The position numbers and the translations under genes were made by a program. From contig JAEUWY010000005.1 in the NCBI GenBank assembly GCA_022059125.1, positions 5,022,001 through 5,086,000 of the forward strand: a DNA stretch of 64,000 nucleotides, in the 5' to 3' direction. Each line of letters begins with the position of its first letter. Within the stretch, counting starts at the first letter, position 1. The notes beneath the pieces are model-generated. The model did no database searches. It was not told the origin of the DNA and worked only from the letters and a program-made list of their open reading frames with translations. Source of the stretch: Corynespora cassiicola (taxonomy: Eukaryota > Ascomycota > Dothideomycetes > Pleosporales > Corynesporascaceae). This document shows, piece by piece, positions 21,522 to 34,051 of this stretch.

Positions 21522-22829
21522 TCAACGGTGGGATAGCACATCCATAGGCCTTGGTCGTGAGTTTGGTGGCTGCAGCATGGTGGAAGTCCTATGGGTGGAG
21601 AATTGTCGGACTCGGCTGCGAATTTCCTCTTCCCCACCAAGCTCTCTTGTAAGGACGATGTCATATTCCATTTCTTCTGTTGCGTCGTATTTCTGCGGTT
21701 GATACGTGGGACCGGGAGTTTGTAGCACTGCGGTCGCGTCTTGTTTCTGATTTTCTTCAGATCCGCATCTTCTGCTACCCGTCCTTGTGCCAGGCCCATC
21801 GCAGTAATAGTACCGCGGGTCCCTAGACCGCTGAAATCTTGATAGCTCACCAAAGGCCTTCTTGAAAAGAGGCTGAAGAGAAGGTGCGGATGCACAAATG
21901 ATGGCCGTGTTGATTTCGACTTGGTCCCAGAACAGGACGTATGCACCATAGTACCTGCCCTGAGCCCCACTTGTGTACCAAAGATACAAGGCCCAGACGC
22001 GGAGGGTCGATGCAATGGGGACCAGCATTCCAATCGAAAAGACAGCTAGCAGGCAAAATCGTTTCAGCTTTGGCATCCTCAGCTTTATGAGGATAGGCAA
22101 TGGAAGAGCGAGGATGAACATATCAGCCAAGATACTGAACCCTGCTTGGCTGTAATATATCCGAACTAGATCCAGGCAGCCCCATTTCATTCTGTAGAAG
22201 AATATATCGGATGATAAAGCCAGTGACGGGTTGGGGCATTCGAAGGCGTTGAGGAAAAGCATGGCGACGTGGAAGATGGCGACGGCAGCGAGGGAGGCAT
22301 ATACTAGAAAGCGAAAGGTGCGATGGGTCGCAATGCTTAAGTAGAAGACAAGTACTGAGAACTTGATGAAGGCCTGGTCCACGACGTACATGATCTGATA
22401 CGCATACCATGATCTCGCAGACCCTGTTAGTCGAGCGATGTAATCTTGAAACTCCGCGGAGGGCTACTCGAAGCGGTCAAATTTCCATGGCAACGACAAT
22501 ATACGGGAACGAAGCTTACAGGGGAAGCATCTTTGGGCAACGGATATGCCCGTTCGCCTGTGCCATAGTATACTTGATAGTGGTTGATGACACACAAGCC
22601 CCAAGTGCAGAGCAGCGCAGCAAGCATGATGAAGTCGTACAGTTTCAGTCTGCCTGCCACCCAAAGCCGGCAGTAGAACCTATCTCACTTAGCAAAGCGA
22701 TCCTCTTTACATGGGAATATGGACTCGCCTGACGGCTACAAACAAGGTTGACACTCCCGTCAACGTAAAGGCAGTGATCTCCACCGTGGGCCCAAGAGTG
22801 TTGGGGGTGAACATTTTGGCGGCCCCCAT
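21522..22829 (-). CDS. Fungal rhodopsin-domain (PTH11/SAT4-like) membrane protein, second copy
   Basis: Exons 22829-22729, 22679-22520 and 22451-21522 give 396 residues. Exon 1 ends in VSTLFVAV and joins to RFYCRLWVAGRLKLYDFIML, the usual helix 1 to helix 2 passage of this family. Exon 3 carries WYAYQIMYVVDQAFIKFSVL, the ECPNP loop with its Cys, SQAGFSILADMFILALPLPI and RVWALYLW, giving about seven membrane helices by residue 270. A polar tail of about 120 residues follows. Intron 1 appears to use a GC donor (GCGAGT) with a normal AG acceptor, because only that choice keeps the conserved RFYCRLW in frame. Intron 2 (GTAAGC to GGAG) is chosen by frame and is less certain. It resembles the gene at 4162-5812 only at family level. 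Ligand and role are unknown. Confidence 0.8.
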
Positions 22830-25145
22830 GGTAGCACTCCCACCACACTTGGTAGTGTATTGCTCAAGACTTGGAAAGAGGAGAAATAAAGTAGTTCCCG
22901 CTAGCTGCCGGGGCTACGGGTAGTGCCTCGCTGCGTGGGATGGCAGGGTATATAACCTGGATAGACGTCGAGACTGTGGCAGCCGAGGTGCAAAGGATTC
23001 GGAACCAGCCCTCCACCAGAGGGCAATGGAGCACAGGCCAGGTGTAATGCATAGTCCTGGGCAAAAGGCAAGCCGGCAGTTCGATCAGATATGAGAAGCA
23101 GCACTTGGTCATTCTTGACCCGTTGCTCCAAAAGCTTAGCACTTGAACAATGCTCAAAAACTTAGCTGTGGATTAGAATGCAAGAGTCAAACCGAAAGCA
23201 AAGCAGTTACAAGATTGAGCAAACGAGGATGTCAACGAGTTCATTCAGAGATCCGGCGGGGGCGCGGGGAAGAAGGTGAGTTTGTGTAACAATCCAACAA
23301 TAACACGGGTAGGAGCCGATTACGGGCTTCAGCTCCTGCGAACCGCAGGTCCTTTCTGCCTGGCACCATTCCAGGCGATGGGCCTCGAGTGGCTGGTCTG
23401 AAGTAGGCCGTGCCTACGTGGAGGCGGCTTTTCAGGAGGGCGAGCGCTGCGCTGTGCATGCTCGCGGGCAACTTGGCCTCCTACTGAGTCTAGAGATGTG
23501 TGGCTTCGCACATTGGGTTGGTGGCGCGTTAGTAAAAAGGCTGACGGTTTTCCTGCCGCCCAATCTCCAAAGATTTGGCATGCTCAAAGGTTCTCGGGGG
23601 GCCGGAGTCTACAAGTATTGTCGTCCATGGACGCGGCCAAGGCGGGCCGACCCAGCGTGATGCAGCGTTCAAGCTCCGGCGCGATCGGTCTGGCTCTCCT
23701 TCGCGCCTACGGAAACCATGCTAGAACAAAGCCAGGCCCGACGTGCAGCGCTGTTGCAGACGGCGCGGGAAGTCGGCCAGGGATAAAGTCCGAAGGGGAA
23801 AAGGAAAAAGGCAACGGCGCGGACGGGACGAAAGTATGAAATGATGGCCACGGGAGCATTCGTGTCGCCCAAGGGTCGAAGCGCACCGCACCGCCCTGGG
23901 GCTTGCCCAAAAGGCGGACCTGTTGTCGTGCTCTTTCGTCCGTACATTTTTATAGTTTGGTTAGTGCAGACGGCGCCGAGTTGCCGTCAGCAACGCGTGG
24001 CGCGTGACGGGCGAACCGTGGTATATCGACTTGTTGAACAGCAGCGTGCAAAGGGGTGTATCGTGAGTATCCTGTCTCCTCGGCCGTACTCAGCAGGGCG
24101 GGCAGCGTGATCGAGAAAAGGGTCCATCCTCACTGGCCAGGCTGGAGAACAGGGCCTTTTAGCTGCGGGTACCTCCGGCAACGCAGGGCTGGGCCGTTAG
24201 AGTAGGCTAGGCTAGGTACTTCCAAGTCTCGCCTGGGAAGCAGAAGCAGCGCATGCTCACGGCGCGGAGCTCTACGCCCATTCTGCCCCTTCTCGCCTGC
24301 AGCCAAGGCGGGCTGATTGGGTCAGAGCCATGACGACAGGACGACCAACGGGGGAGTAGCGCCGCAACAAGTATTAATTTTTTTTCGACCTGGCCAAAAC
24401 TGGGCTGAAGCGCACTGGAGGGCACTGCAGCACACGCCGTGGTTGTGGTCGCGCTGCCAGCCAGCCAGCCAGGCCAGGCGGTGCCAGCATCGCCCGGGCC
24501 GTGACAGTTCTTGACACGGCGTCCCCCCCTCTCTCCAGCGCAGCGTGTTTGGATGGGCGATTGACAGCGGGCGGGTGCTAAAACAGACGACTGTGCAGGC
24601 CCGGGGCCAGAGAGATCCGCAGGGAGATGGCTGTGCCTGGAATATTGGAACGCAGGGCTAAGATCGCCACGACGTCATCCCCTTGGGCTTTGCTCCCACA
24701 CGTGATGGCCGCTGGCCGTTAGGTAGGAGCCAGGAGCCAGGACCGCAACCAGCTTCGACCACGTCCCTTGAACCACCGCGCCCAACTGCTGCCCGCCGTC
24801 TGCTCACCGTCTGCCCACCCTCTGTCCTCCGTGCTAGGACCGCCTCCTGACTGCAGCCCCGTGTGTCGCCGTTAGAACCGTCCATCGCCAATATCCCGTG
24901 CCGCGGGGGCACCTTCGCAGCAACACCATCCTTGAACCCCTCTGTCCGCACCCTCCCACCCGTCCAGCTCCCCAATCCCCCGCCAGAGACCCCCTTTGCG
25001 CTGGCCACCCGCATCCACCGCTTCGCCATCCGTCCCACTTCGCTCCACGGCCCAAACTGCCTCTCCGCGAGCTGCCGTAATTACTGCTGGAGCCAGACGC
25101 TCGCGCAACGCAACCCCCCCCCAACAGTAGCACCAGCCGCCCAAG
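22830..25145. other. 2.3 kb region without a supported gene
   Basis: Open frames of up to about 180 codons exist but are GC-rich chance frames or lie antisense to the next gene. The right end (about 24730-25140) is rich in C and CT runs and is probably the promoter and leader of the plus-strand gene starting at 25146. No tRNA, rRNA or transposon sequence was recognised. Confidence 0.5.
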
Positions 25146-26249
25146 ATGAGCGCCGTAGACACTTCCAAATCGACCCCCCAGGGCCCCAGCCCGCGATCAT
25201 CGGCCGCACCGCTGCTCACCAACTCCAAGCCCGCCGACGACGACTCGTCCAGCCTCTTGTCCAAGGGCAAGCGCAAGATCCTCGCCCTGGGCAAGAAGAA
25301 GGACAAGGAGACCGACACACCGGCAGCTACCACGCGCACCATGTCCCCCACATCAGCCCCGACTCTGCTGCCCTCGCCGCCGCTCACGACGCCGCCAGCT
25401 GACCGTCGCCCCTCTCCTCGCGGCAGCCCTCGCATCTACCCGGCCGGCATGGGGGCATCCCCCAATCGCCGTGTCAACCGCTCCTCCTCGCCCGGCCTGC
25501 ACTCGCCGGCGTCGTCCCAGATCTTCGAACGCAACGTGCAGGAACCCGAGCCCTCGCCTGCCATCCCTGCCCACATCAAGACCGAGGACCACATACCGCC
25601 GGCGCTGGATGCATCGTCGCTGGCCATCACCGACGACCACTTGAACCCAGACGAGGTGGAGATTGTCATGCACTCTGCCCACCAGCCAGCGTCGGCTGCC
25701 GTCGCGGGCAGCGTGACCGACTCGCTCTACTCCCCCTCGCTCGCCCAGGAGGACCTGTCGACGGCTGGCGCACACGCCGACCTGGCCGAGTCTGCGTCCA
25801 ACTCCAATTACGGATCCTTCGACACCACCGACGTGCGCCGGCTGAGCTTCATTTCTTTTGCAGACGTGGTCCAGGCAGAGCACGTCGAGAACGACAGGGA
25901 TGCCATGCAGTTCATGAGCCTGTCATCGACGGCCAACCGGTCGCCATCGCCTGTGCGGTCACCTGCATCCTCGCACGGTTTCAGCGCATCGCCGCCCACG
26001 AGTGGTGCCACCTCTGTAAAGGGCGCCGAGTTTGTGGCGGCCAAAGGCGCTCGGGCTCCCGGCAGCCCTACGACGACGACTACACATGGCACGCACAGCC
26101 CGCCATTGGGCGGCGGGGAGCTGCAGATTGAAACGATGCGGCAGGCGTTGCGCAAGACGGGCTCAGGCGACCTCAGCGGGGCACGGTCCCAGCCGCTCAG
26201 CGCGGTCAGTCTGGAGGACAGCACGCTGGACCAAGCGCCATTCAAGTGA
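25146..26249 (+). CDS. Disordered Ser/Pro-rich protein, function unknown
   Basis: A single frame of 367 residues starts MSAVDTSKSTPQGPSPRSS after a C-rich leader. Most of the protein is low complexity (Ser, Pro, Ala, Thr). A basic patch GKRKILALGKKKDKE lies near residue 40-55. Two short blocks look ordered and are probably the conserved parts: DDVRRLSFISF-like sequence (TTDVRRLSFISFADVVQAEH, about residues 226-245) and a C-terminal helix (GGELQIETMRQALRKTGSGD, about 325-344). RRLS is a protein-kinase-A-like site. The protein could be a cytosolic or nuclear regulatory factor. No named family is recognised. Sustained codon-level Ser/Pro pattern and clear start context support a real gene. Confidence 0.7.
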   Translation: MSAVDTSKSTPQGPSPRSSAAPLLTNSKPADDDSSSLLSKGKRKILALGKKKDKETDTPAATTRTMSPTSAPTLLPSPPLTTPPADRRPSPRGSPRIYPAGMGASPNRRVNRSSSPGLHSPASSQIFERNVQEPEPSPAIPAHIKTEDHIPPALDASSLAITDDHLNPDEVEIVMHSAHQPASAAVAGSVTDSLYSPSLAQEDLSTAGAHADLAESASNSNYGSFDTTDVRRLSFISFADVVQAEHVENDRDAMQFMSLSSTANRSPSPVRSPASSHGFSASPPTSGATSVKGAEFVAAKGARAPGSPTTTTTHGTHSPPLGGGELQIETMRQALRKTGSGDLSGARSQPLSAVSLEDSTLDQAPFK

Positions 26250-27909
26250 GGGCGCGTCCTTGGCCGCGGGAAGGCGTCGAGAGCAGCAAGAGGTGGTGGG
26301 GTGGGGGTGGGCAGGACCGACATGGTTGCTTGCAGCATGTGTGGTTTGCCCACGGAGCGGTGAGGGAGAGAGAGAGAGGGTGCATGCGGCACGCCTGCTT
26401 CGAGGGGATAATGTGTGTTCAGGCGGATGATAAGGGAGCGCGTCTATTGGGCAGGGACAGGGACAGGAGCTTGGTTGCGATATCCACATGGGAGTTTACT
26501 TGTTGGGGCCACTTTTTGGGGTGTTTTCTTTGGCTTGTCATTGCAGCGGGCAGTGTGTTTGTGTGTCTGCGCACCTGTGTATCTGGGGCAGTCTGGGCTG
26601 GCCGAAGGCGCTGGAGGCGGGAAGGGCGAGGGAGGTCAGAGTATAGTAGATGGAATACACTAGCTTCTTTTCTTGCACGGCTCTGGCGGCGGCGTGATTG
26701 TGATTTGCAGCGTCCCTTGCAGTTGGGCAGAGGGTGGGAGACTACGGGCACCAACAAGGCTCGCCGGTGGCGAGGACGGGGCTTGATTCGTCGGCTGCAG
26801 GCTGCCCGGCGGGCGGGCGGGCGGGCGAGGGAGGGAGTGTGGGCGGAGGCAGATAGAGTAGCGCCTGGCGGTAGCAGCCGGAAGGAAGAAGGGTGGAAGG
26901 GTTTGGAAGGGTTGAAACCCATCAGGCAAATTGACAGCCGTCGAGCCGTCCCCGTGGCCGTCGCCATGGCCTCGCCCGCCGCTGGTGCACGCTGGTGCAG
27001 GGCCGTCGCTGGTGGCCCGCACTGTGCGCGGCGGGCTGGGGCCATTGGTGCAGGGCCGCCAAGCCGGCCGGGGGCCAGGGCACTTGGGATTCGGCGTGCT
27101 GGCTGGCTGCGTGCGAGCCTGCGTGGGTGCGTGCTGCGGTGGACGAGAACCTCACCCAAGGCCTTTCCAGCAAACACCTTCGAGTGTGTGCCTCCACCAC
27201 CGCCGCCGCCGTCGCCCGCCCACGCCCGCGCTGCTGCTGCCGCTCCTGCTGCTGCCGCCGCCGCTGCCCTCCAAGCCGTCCGCATCCTCGTCCAGTGATG
27301 CCCCGGGCCTCCATTGTGTAGCTCGCCGCGCTCCAGCGACTCCCTCCCTCTGCCTCACGCTGCCCCCCCTCCCCCAATCCCCCTCCGACCGAGACGGCGC
27401 CCTCGCCCTCGCCCCTCCCGACTGCTTGCCCGCCGGCTCCGTCGCCCTCTGCCAGGCCGACTGACTGAGGCCGCCCGAGCATGAGCATGCGATGCGCCGC
27501 GCGCCCTGGCTCCTCGTCCCCAGCCCATCGCCTGCTCTCTCGCAGTTCCCTGGCGACCACCGCCCGGGCAACTCCCGGCCTGCTGCCCGCAACCGCTGCT
27601 CTCGTTCAATGACAGCGCAGCGCACACACTGGCTGCCATAAGACACGCATCGGGCGCATGCAGCCTGCCACGGCCACGGTGACTGCATCTGCACCTGCAC
27701 ACCTCTGCCCGCACCACTCACCTCCACGCCTCGCCTCCGTCCCACGGCGCACACCCTGCCCACCTTCTGCACCTGGCCCACACGTTTCCACAAGATCCAT
27801 CGAGATCCCGTCGCCGCGCGTGCACAGCCGCGCCCGTGGCCTAGTGCTTCTTTTTAAGCGTCCAGGATAGCCCGCCCTACCTCCGCCCTCCCCGGGCCAA
27901 CCAGTCCCA
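26250..27909. other. GC-rich 1.7 kb region, promoter and leader of the RasGAP gene
   Basis: The region shows strong strand asymmetry, with G-rich sequence on the left (26250-26900) and C-rich sequence on the right (27180-27900). Long open frames occur on both strands (up to 350 codons) but all translate to Arg/Ala/Pro/Gly-rich sequence with no motif. They overlap one another and are not supported. Confidence 0.5.
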
Positions 27910-30900
27910 ATGGACCAAACAAGGCAGAGTCGGCGCAACAGGAGGGAGATTGGCGCCCCGGAAGCAACTCAGCCTCTGCCACGCGACCAACGGCGAGACG
28001 ATCGCGGCTCGTACAATTCGGCGACGATCCGTACCGTCACCCCCGATTCCATCCCAGAGGACAGCGTTGCCAGCCAGACGTACACTACCTCCCCGCCCAT
28101 CTCGCCGCGCTCCAACAGCACCTCCCAGTCCGCCCGCAACAGCAACCCGCGCACCTTTGTTGCCCGCGCAAACTCCAACGACGCAGACTACTCGCTCAGG
28201 GCTGCCCGTGAGACTCAGACTCGTCCGCGGACCAGGACCCTGGAGGAGCGCTCAACGCGCGATCGCTCTCCGCCGAATCTGTTCGTAACCAGCCGCCACC
28301 GCATCGGCTCGGTGCACAGTGCTGCGCCCTCCAATTTCCAGAGCCTCGAGGAGTCGGTCGTCACCTCCATCGGCCATCCTTCTACCATATCCGCCGGCCC
28401 TACCGCCCCTCCGCCTCGAACCTCGAGCAGCAACCGAAGCCGCATCATAAAACAGCAGGCCCAGCCGCAACCGCCCCAGCGTGCCACCTCGCCCACCTCC
28501 TCGACCGCCGTCTCCCCCAATGCCCAGCAGCCAGACTCGTGGGTGTCGCCTGTGCCGGCTTCAGACGCCCGCAAGGTCCTGAAGCTCATGCGCGCCACAT
28601 GCGGCAAGATGCAGGGCATGCTGGCCTTCCGCAGAGGAGAGTCGAATCCGTGGTCGCTCTCCTACTGCTACATCAATGAAGAGGCCGGGAGCCTGGTGTA
28701 CGAGCCAAAGAGTGACACATCGTACCACAGGACGCTGGTGCCGGACCTGCGCGGTTGTCGTGTCAAGACTGCCTACGATGCCGAGTCGTACACCGCCTAC
28801 ATTCACGTTCTGGGCCACAACTCCAAGCTCGAGGTGTTTCTGCGCCCGCCCACCCAAGAAGAATTTGACTCTTGGTTTGCCGCGCTTCTCTGCTGGGGCC
28901 CCATCCGCCCCAAGGGCATCCACAACAAGATGGCGAAGCCCCAGACGCCAATGGTGACGGAACGGCGACTCGCCGATAGCAGGAGGCACTCCGAGGTGTC
29001 TCTGCTCAAAGAGGCGCCCATCATCAAAGTCGGAAAGATGATCTACTGGGATACCAGCGTGACATATAGCAACACAGGAACCCCCAAGGCCACTGGAGTC
29101 GCCAGGCCCCAAGCCTACCGGATACAAAGTCATGGCTCCCGCAGATGGAGAAGAGTATCGTGTACCTTGCGAGAGAACGGAGAGCTCAAGCTATACTCCG
29201 ACACCGATGTCACTCTAGTCTCGGTCGTTCAGCTTTCCCAGCTGTCGCGGTGCGCCGTCCAGCGCCTGGACCCATCTGTTCTGGATAACGAATTCTGCAT
29301 CGCCATCTACCCGCAATACACCTCGACGTCAACATCATTATCACTACTACGCCCCATTTTCCTCTCTCTGGACTCACGAGTTCTTTACGAAGTGTGGATT
29401 GTTCTGTTACGAGCATTTACCATTCCGCAGCTCTACGGCCCGAAACAGCCGACCCTAAACGACGAAGGCGCTCTCTCGCCTTCGTTCGGTACACAAGACA
29501 TGTTCCGCATGGAGCGTTCGCTACTGGTCAGAGTCATCGAGGCAAGGTTGATCCCACCGATAAGCCCCAAGGTCGCAGAAAACAGCGGGCGCCCGACATC
29601 CTCGGCGAACATGAACGCCGGAGGTTACTACGTCGAAGTCTTGTTGGATGGAGAAGCGCGAGCCCGGACCATGGCCAAGAATGAGGGCAACAATCCATTC
29701 TGGCGGGAGGAATTTGAGTTTCTTGACCTACCTGCAGTCCTCTCAACAGCTTCTTTGCTGTTGAAGAAGCGACCTCCGAGCCAAGCCCGCAACGACAAGA
29801 ACTTTTATGAGACACCGCTCAATTCCGAATCCTTAAACTTGGACAGTGCAGGTGGCTATGCCGGCATCTCTTTCGATCAGACATGCGGCAAGACAGACAT
29901 CTATCTTGATGACCTGGGTCCAAACCAGGAAGTTGAGAAGTGGTGGCCGCTTGTTAACATGTACGGCAACAGTGTCGGCGAAGTCCTCGTCAAGGTTAGC
30001 GCTGAAGAGTGTGTCATTCTCATGGCTCGAGACTACCAGCCCATGTCGGAGCTTCTACATCGCTTCTCCAATGGTCTGACACTGCAGATTGCGCAGATGA
30101 TCCCGAATGAACTCAAGAAGCTGTCAGAATACCTCCTCAATATATTTCAAGTTTCGGGCCAGGCCGGCGAGTGGATCATGGCTCTTGTTGAGGAAGAGAT
30201 TGATGGCACCCTCAAGGAAAGCCCGGCGAGTCGTCTGCGTTTCAGCAAGAGACTGGGATCTAGCGAGTCTAGCGAGTCCTTCGGCTCGTCGAGTGACCGC
30301 GAACTCTTTTTGAGAGACATGGGCAATAATGCTAAGCTGGAGGCGAACTTGTTGTTCCGCGGTAACACCCTCTTGACTAAGTCCCTGGACTTCCACATGA
30401 AACGGCTCGGAAAGGAGTACCTGGAAGAGACTCTTAGCGAACGACTGCGAGAGATCAACGAAAAGGACCCCGAGTGCGAGGTGGATCCAAACAAGATCAC
30501 ATCCCAAAATGAGCTTGATCGCAACTGGAGGAGACTCATCAACATCACCGAGGATCTCTGGCGTGCCATTTACAATTCAGTCTCGCGTTGCCCGCAGGAA
30601 CTGAGGCTGATCTTTCGACACATTCAAGCTTGTGCCGAGGATCGTTATGGCGACTTCCTCAGGACGGTCAAGTATAGTAGCGTTTCGGGCTTTCTTTTCC
30701 TCCGCTTCTTCGTCCCAGCCGTGCTTAATCCGAAGCTGTTCGGCTTACTGAAAGGTATGTGGTGACTTCTTGCCAACAGGTTGGGCGATACTAAATAATG
30801 CAGACCACCCGAAACCCAGAGCACGCAGAACATTTACACTGGTAGCCAAGTCTCTTCAGGGCCTTGCCAACATGTCATCTTTTGGTACAAAAGAGGCATG

Positions 30901-32275
30901 GATGGAGCCGATGAACTCCTTTCTCTCATCGCACCGTCAAGAGTTCAAGACTTACCTAGACAACATCTGCTCCATCTCCTCGACAACCTCGCCTGCCCCT
31001 CCTATACCCCCTTCGTACAGCACCCCTCTTGCGATTCTGCAGCGCCTACCACCCACTTCTCGAGAAGGTTTTCCCTCTCTTCCATATCTCATCGACCATG
31101 CACGCAACTTTGCTGCTCTAGTAGACCTATGGCTCCAGAATACGAAAAGCAGCGCGCCGAATATCCAGTCAACAGATGGCGATCTTCTCCGCTTTCACAA
31201 CATCTGTGTGGCTCTACATGAACGCACAGATGATTGCCTGAACAGGGCAGAACGTGCCGAACGTCCCAGCTCGTCGTTGAGTGTCAAATGGGAAGAGTTG
31301 GTCGAGCAATTGCAGGGTTCTGCAAGCTTTGACAGCTCAAGGGGCGCTGCCACGAGGAATCGAGGAGCGACAATCAAAGAAGAGGAGAGGGAGTATCTGC
31401 CAATATCCCCGGGAACGTGCGACGAAATGACTAGTTCCTCGTCCACGAGCACCCCTGTGACCATGAAGCCTGTTCGACAACCCAAGGGGCGGCATCAGCA
31501 GAACAGTTCCATATCTGCGTCTACTAATTCAGTCGCCAGCAATAACTCAAGCACCATGACCTTTCCAAACCCCTTTGCACCAAAGACTGCCCGCAGTGCA
31601 GGTTATCCGCCCTCAGTTAACGATTCGGTATCCGCTTCCCAATCTGCATCGGCCTCCGCCAGCGCATCTGCATCCGCAAATGAGGAAACGCCACCTGGGA
31701 GCTCCGATGGCTTGCACATGGCACCTGCCCCTGCTTATCCACAGACTCATACCCACCCCTCCGCCTCTACGAATTCTTTCACGTATGCGAACCCCAATGC
31801 ACACATTAACACGGGGACGATGGCATCAGGAGCCCTTACACGCCCTCCTCGTAGTGCAGGTGGCCACAGTCTGGAAAACTCCGATGCCGGAAGCACGCAC
31901 GAGGAAGAGTACACTACGGCACTCCCTGCCTTCTCCAAGGACTCGCAGAAGGAGAAGAAGGAGCGTGGCTTCCGCGGTGTTTTGCCATTCCAACGCAAGC
32001 GTAAAGACAAGGATAAGGATAAAGACAAGGATAAGGACAAGGACAGGGAAAAGGATAAAGACAAAGATAAAGACAAGGAGAAGGACAGAGAAAAGGAGAA
32101 AGACAAGGAGAGGGGCAAAGAAAAGGACAGGGACAAAGAGAAGGAAAAAGACAAGGGCAAGCTCCGAGAAAGGGAACGAAGCGTGGAACGGAATGACCGT
32201 GGCGGACACTCTGCCATGGGCGAATACCACAGCCACAGTAGCCTTCGGGGTCGAGCGCAAAACGAAGAGTTCTGA
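27910..32275 (+). CDS. PH-C2-RasGAP protein, BUD2/CLA2-like GTPase-activating protein
   Basis: Exons 27910-30754 and 30804-32275 give 1438 residues. Order: disordered Ser-rich N-terminus (1-215); PH domain (about 218-335, KVLKLMRATCGKMQGMLAFR to WFAALLCWGP); a second PH-like segment (about 400-525); a C2 domain (about 538-640, RSLLVRVIEARLIPP, NPFWREEFEF). The RasGAP domain follows at about 790-1010. Within it the arginine finger is seen in LLFRGNTLLTKSLDFHMKRL (Arg about 817) and the FLR motif in FLFLRFFVPAVLNPKLFGLL. The intron sits directly after FGLLK and joins to DHPKPRARRTFTLVAK. The tail is Ser/Ala-rich and ends in a Lys-Asp/Lys-Glu repeat. RasGAPs speed GTP hydrolysis by Ras-type GTPases. 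This domain order is that of Bud2-type GAPs acting on Rsr1/Bud1 in polarity control, so that target is inferred. Confidence 0.9.
32001..32160 (+). repeat. in-frame AAGGAC/AAGGAG repeat coding a Lys-Asp/Glu array
   Basis: About 160 nt of degenerate hexanucleotide repeat inside the last exon of the RasGAP gene encodes alternating Lys with Asp or Glu (about residues 1348-1400). Length variation in multiples of 3 or 6 would keep the frame. Confidence 0.85.
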
Positions 32276-34051
32276 CTAGAAGGTTGGCTTGCGGCGCGCA
32301 CTACTCGAGGTGACGGTCATTCTCTTTTCCCTCGAGAACTGGACCTCAGAGAAATTAGGAGAAGAAAGAGCGCAAGCGAGCTCTAGGGGAGCTCGAAGAT
32401 GCGCGCATACACTCGGCGATGGATGGCACATGGCATCGTCGGGTTTCCCCCTCACCATTACCACGGCCGCATATATGCACGTACGCACGCTTTTGTTGCT
32501 ATATACACTCACATGCATGGCACGGCGCAGCATTGCACAGCATAGTACGTTATAGCACAGCATCGCACACATTCACGCACGCACATACCGCATGGCTCAG
32601 CTCAGCGTTCTCGTTGGATGACGTGTTTTCCTCGTTGCCCCCCTACCCATCATCACCGTACACTTGCACGTGTGTGCCCACATACACGTCGCGTCTCTTT
32701 TCCGATTACTTCATCGCGGGGTTTTTTTGGGGGGGGTTCTTTTCCTCGGACCAAAAAAGCGACTGAGTCATACAAAACTTTTTTACTCCTTTGGAAAATA
32801 AACCTGATGACTCGTTTTCGTCTTGGCGGTGGCTCTGTCTCACAGCGTTTTATCTATGGAGGGAGCGATTGATTGCTTCGAGCGCTTTGTCGGCTTTTTG
32901 TATGGAATTTTTTGTCCCTTTCGGGAAGCTTGGTCGGGGTGGAAGGGTTGGACCTGTGGATGAGGGATGAGGGATGAGGATGGGGTGGTTTTTTTCTTTT
33001 TCGTTTGGCTGGTTGGGATGGGTTAGTGGGATGGATGGATGGATGGGTTGACGAATGATTGATTGATTGACTGACTGATTGATGGACTGATATTGATGAT
33101 TCGACCAGGGGATGAATGGATGGATGAGGGCGGTTAGATGGTCGAATAAACTGGGGAAGGCAGGGTGGTGTGACATAGGATCAGGTCCCAATCCGGTCGG
33201 TTTGGATTGCATTTTCAGCGTTGGTGTGCTGAGAGCGTATTCTGTGCGTTTGTATGTCCCTTTTTTTTTTCTTTTTGATTGCTTGCGGATTTGGCTTGCC
33301 TCTTATACATTTACATATCTACCTACTTACTACTTGTTTGTCTGTCTGTCTTTCTGCTGCTCCTTTCGCGTATAGAGGGGGATTTGGGCGTGAGTTGGCT
33401 TGGGTGGGGGGGGAGGTTGATTGGGTGGCGGTTTTGGGTGGCCTTTTTTGCTGTTTGTTTTGATCGAATTTCCTTTTTTTTCTGCACTGCTCCTGTTGGA
33501 TATGTCTTTGGGCTTGCATTTGCGTTGTTTTGTGGACGCCTGGCTGGTTGGATAGATAGCTAGGTGCATATCATGGTTAATAGATTTTGAAGACATGAGC
33601 TCTTTTTACTTTCGAATCATGGCCTATGTGATGGTACTAGTTTTTTAAATTAAACTCATGTCAAGTCTGCCAGGCCCAGTGCCCTCCAGATCCAGCACAG
33701 ATATATATGTTCACGGCAGGCACACTTGCACGCATGTGTTGAAGTGGAGATTGATTACGACAACGTACTAAGGAGAGGACGCATAGAGCACGCAACGCAA
33801 CGCCAGATCTAATCCCACTACACAGGAAAGAAAATCAAAGGAAGGCGAGCGCGGATTAACGCAAAGAAAAACTGATAGGAAATAGACGCAGCAATGCCAG
33901 TACAACTATAAATCCCCCCAACAAAAGAAAGAAAGAAAATACCAACGTCGAATGAAACCTTCCAACCCATACCCACAAGTACATGAGAGGCTACTCAATG
34001 AAATCAAAATTTTGCACTACACACACCACTTGAGCCTGTCATGTTGCTGCC
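32276..34051. other. intergenic region between convergent RasGAP and NRPS genes
   Basis: About 1.8 kb containing both 3' UTRs. It has CACA/GCAC-rich sequence (32460-32600), T-runs, tetranucleotide repeats and an AT-rich centre near 33590-33660. Open frames translate to low-complexity peptides and none is supported. Confidence 0.5.
33031..33072. repeat. ATGG and TGAT tetranucleotide repeats
   Basis: An ATGG run (33031-33045) is followed by a TGAT run (about 33055-33071) and degenerate GACT/GATT units. It is intergenic simple sequence. Confidence 0.8.

Noticed and set aside
26246..27298. 350-codon plus-strand open frame and several overlapping minus-strand frames
   Set aside because: All are Arg/Ala/Gly/Pro-rich, overlap each other on both strands and lack motifs. 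They reflect strong GC bias before the RasGAP gene.
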